Shown: piece after piece, positions 5,934-6,518 of the stretch
How the letters are laid out: each line of letters starts with the position of its first letter
Position numbering within the stretch: position 1 is the stretch's first letter
Source: Xanthobacteraceae bacterium
Lineage (GTDB): Bacteria > Pseudomonadota > Alphaproteobacteria > Rhizobiales > Xanthobacteraceae
Assembly: GCA_030043335.1 (NCBI GenBank)
Contig: JASHXX010000299.1
Coordinates: 1 to 6,518, forward strand
Direction: 5' to 3'
Length of the DNA stretch: 6,518 nucleotides
Notes under the pieces: model-generated
Seen by the model: only the letters and a program-made list of their open reading frames with translations
The model's database searches: none
What the model was told of the DNA's origin: nothing
Translations under genes and position numbers: made by a program

Positions 5934-6518
5934 ATGACCAACATCAATCCCGGCCCGTTCACGACGCGGCCAGAGATCGAAGGCACCTTCGGCGTCGTTG
6001 CCTCAACGCACTGGATTGCGACCGCCGTCGGCATGGCGACGCTCGAGAAGGGCGGTAACGCCTTCGACGCGGCGGTCGCGACCGCGTTTACGCTGCAGGT
6101 GGTCGAACCGCATCTCAACGGCCTGGGCGGCGACGTGCCGGTCATCGTTTTCGATGTGCGACGCGGCAAGCCGGAGGTGATCTGCGGCCAAGGGCCGGCG
6201 CCGGCACGCGCCACGATCGCGCATTACCGCGCCGAGGGACTCGATCTCGTGCCCGGCACCGGCCTTCTTGCCGCCTGCGTGCCCGGCATGTTCGAGACCT
6301 GGATGCTCCTCCTGCGCGACTACGGCACCATGGCGCTTGCCGACGTGTTGGCGCCGGCGATCGGCTATGCACAGAACGGCCACCCGCTGGTCGAGCGCGC
6401 GAGCGCCACCATCGCCACGGTCGCCGAGCTGTTCCGCGAGCATTGGCCGACCTCGGCGGCTGTGTATCTGCCAAACGGCAAGGTGCCGCCGGCCGGAACG
6501 CTGTTTACCAACAAGACG
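5934..6518 (+). CDS. Gamma-glutamyltransferase-like protein, N-terminal part
   Basis: A reading frame opens at the ATG at 5934 and continues for 195 codons to the right edge without a stop, so the gene is partial. It encodes the beginning of a GGT/cephalosporin-acylase type Ntn-hydrolase precursor. Recognisable parts are GVVASTHWIATAVGMATLEKGGNAFDAAVATAF (20-52, containing the family signature KGGNAFDAAVATAF), VVEPHLNGLGGDVPVIVFD (56-74), PGTGLLAACVPGMFETW (107-123) and APAIGYAQNGHPL (140-152). The self-cleavage Thr and catalytic region would lie outside the window. There is no signal peptide, unlike secreted E. coli Ggt. The NGLGGD segment replaces the glycine-rich LGGGGF text of classical GGTs, so it looks more like the cytoplasmic YwrD-type branch. 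No in-frame start lies upstream in the 58-base gap, and the ribosome binding site is poor. Substrate is unknown; glutathione or another gamma-glutamyl amide is inferred. Confidence 0.88.
   Translation, partial: MTNINPGPFTTRPEIEGTFGVVASTHWIATAVGMATLEKGGNAFDAAVATAFTLQVVEPHLNGLGGDVPVIVFDVRRGKPEVICGQGPAPARATIAHYRAEGLDLVPGTGLLAACVPGMFETWMLLLRDYGTMALADVLAPAIGYAQNGHPLVERASATIATVAELFREHWPTSAAVYLPNGKVPPAGTLFTNKT

Overview
The window is GC-rich, gene-dense bacterial DNA. A TrxB end followed by a same-strand LysR regulator, high-GC codon use, a WaaG-like glycosyltransferase, a Tat-exported MsrB and rhizobial-looking intergenic sequence suggest an alphaproteobacterium, most likely Hyphomicrobiales (Bradyrhizobium/Rhodopseudomonas-like or a related genus). 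This assignment rests on protein style and recollection, not on a database match.

Layout. (1) Bases 1-1241 hold the 3' end of thioredoxin reductase (trxB) and a complete LysR-type regulator 42 bases downstream. The gap contains a GC-rich hairpin that overlaps the regulator's ribosome binding site. (2) Bases 1316-4714 form a block of three unrelated glycosyltransferase genes: a WaaG/RfaG-like GT4 enzyme (+), a second GT-B-type enzyme (-) that converges on it with a 32-base overlap of the 3' ends, and a GT-A/GT2-like enzyme (+) transcribed divergently from the second. The third gene is split by a single-frame disruption near 4381-4391, so it is either a pseudogene or carries a sequence error. 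(3) Bases 4752-5875 hold a small conserved Trp/Cys/Arg-rich protein of unknown function and a methionine sulfoxide reductase B with a twin-arginine leader. (4) Bases 5934-6518 hold the start of a gamma-glutamyltransferase-like gene that runs off the window and has no stop codon here.

How the genes fit together. The three glycosyltransferases look like a small accessory set for cell-surface glycan (LPS core or O-chain) decoration, placed between housekeeping redox genes. TrxB and MsrB both belong to thiol/methionine redox chemistry. However, MsrB appears to be exported while TrxB is cytoplasmic, so a direct TrxB-thioredoxin-MsrB chain would need a membrane electron carrier not seen here. No tRNA, rRNA, CRISPR array, insertion sequence, phage gene or convincing rho-independent terminator was seen. 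Apart from the frameshifted glycosyltransferase and the uncharacterised 169-residue protein, the region looks ordinary, and I do not see a convincing new multi-gene system.
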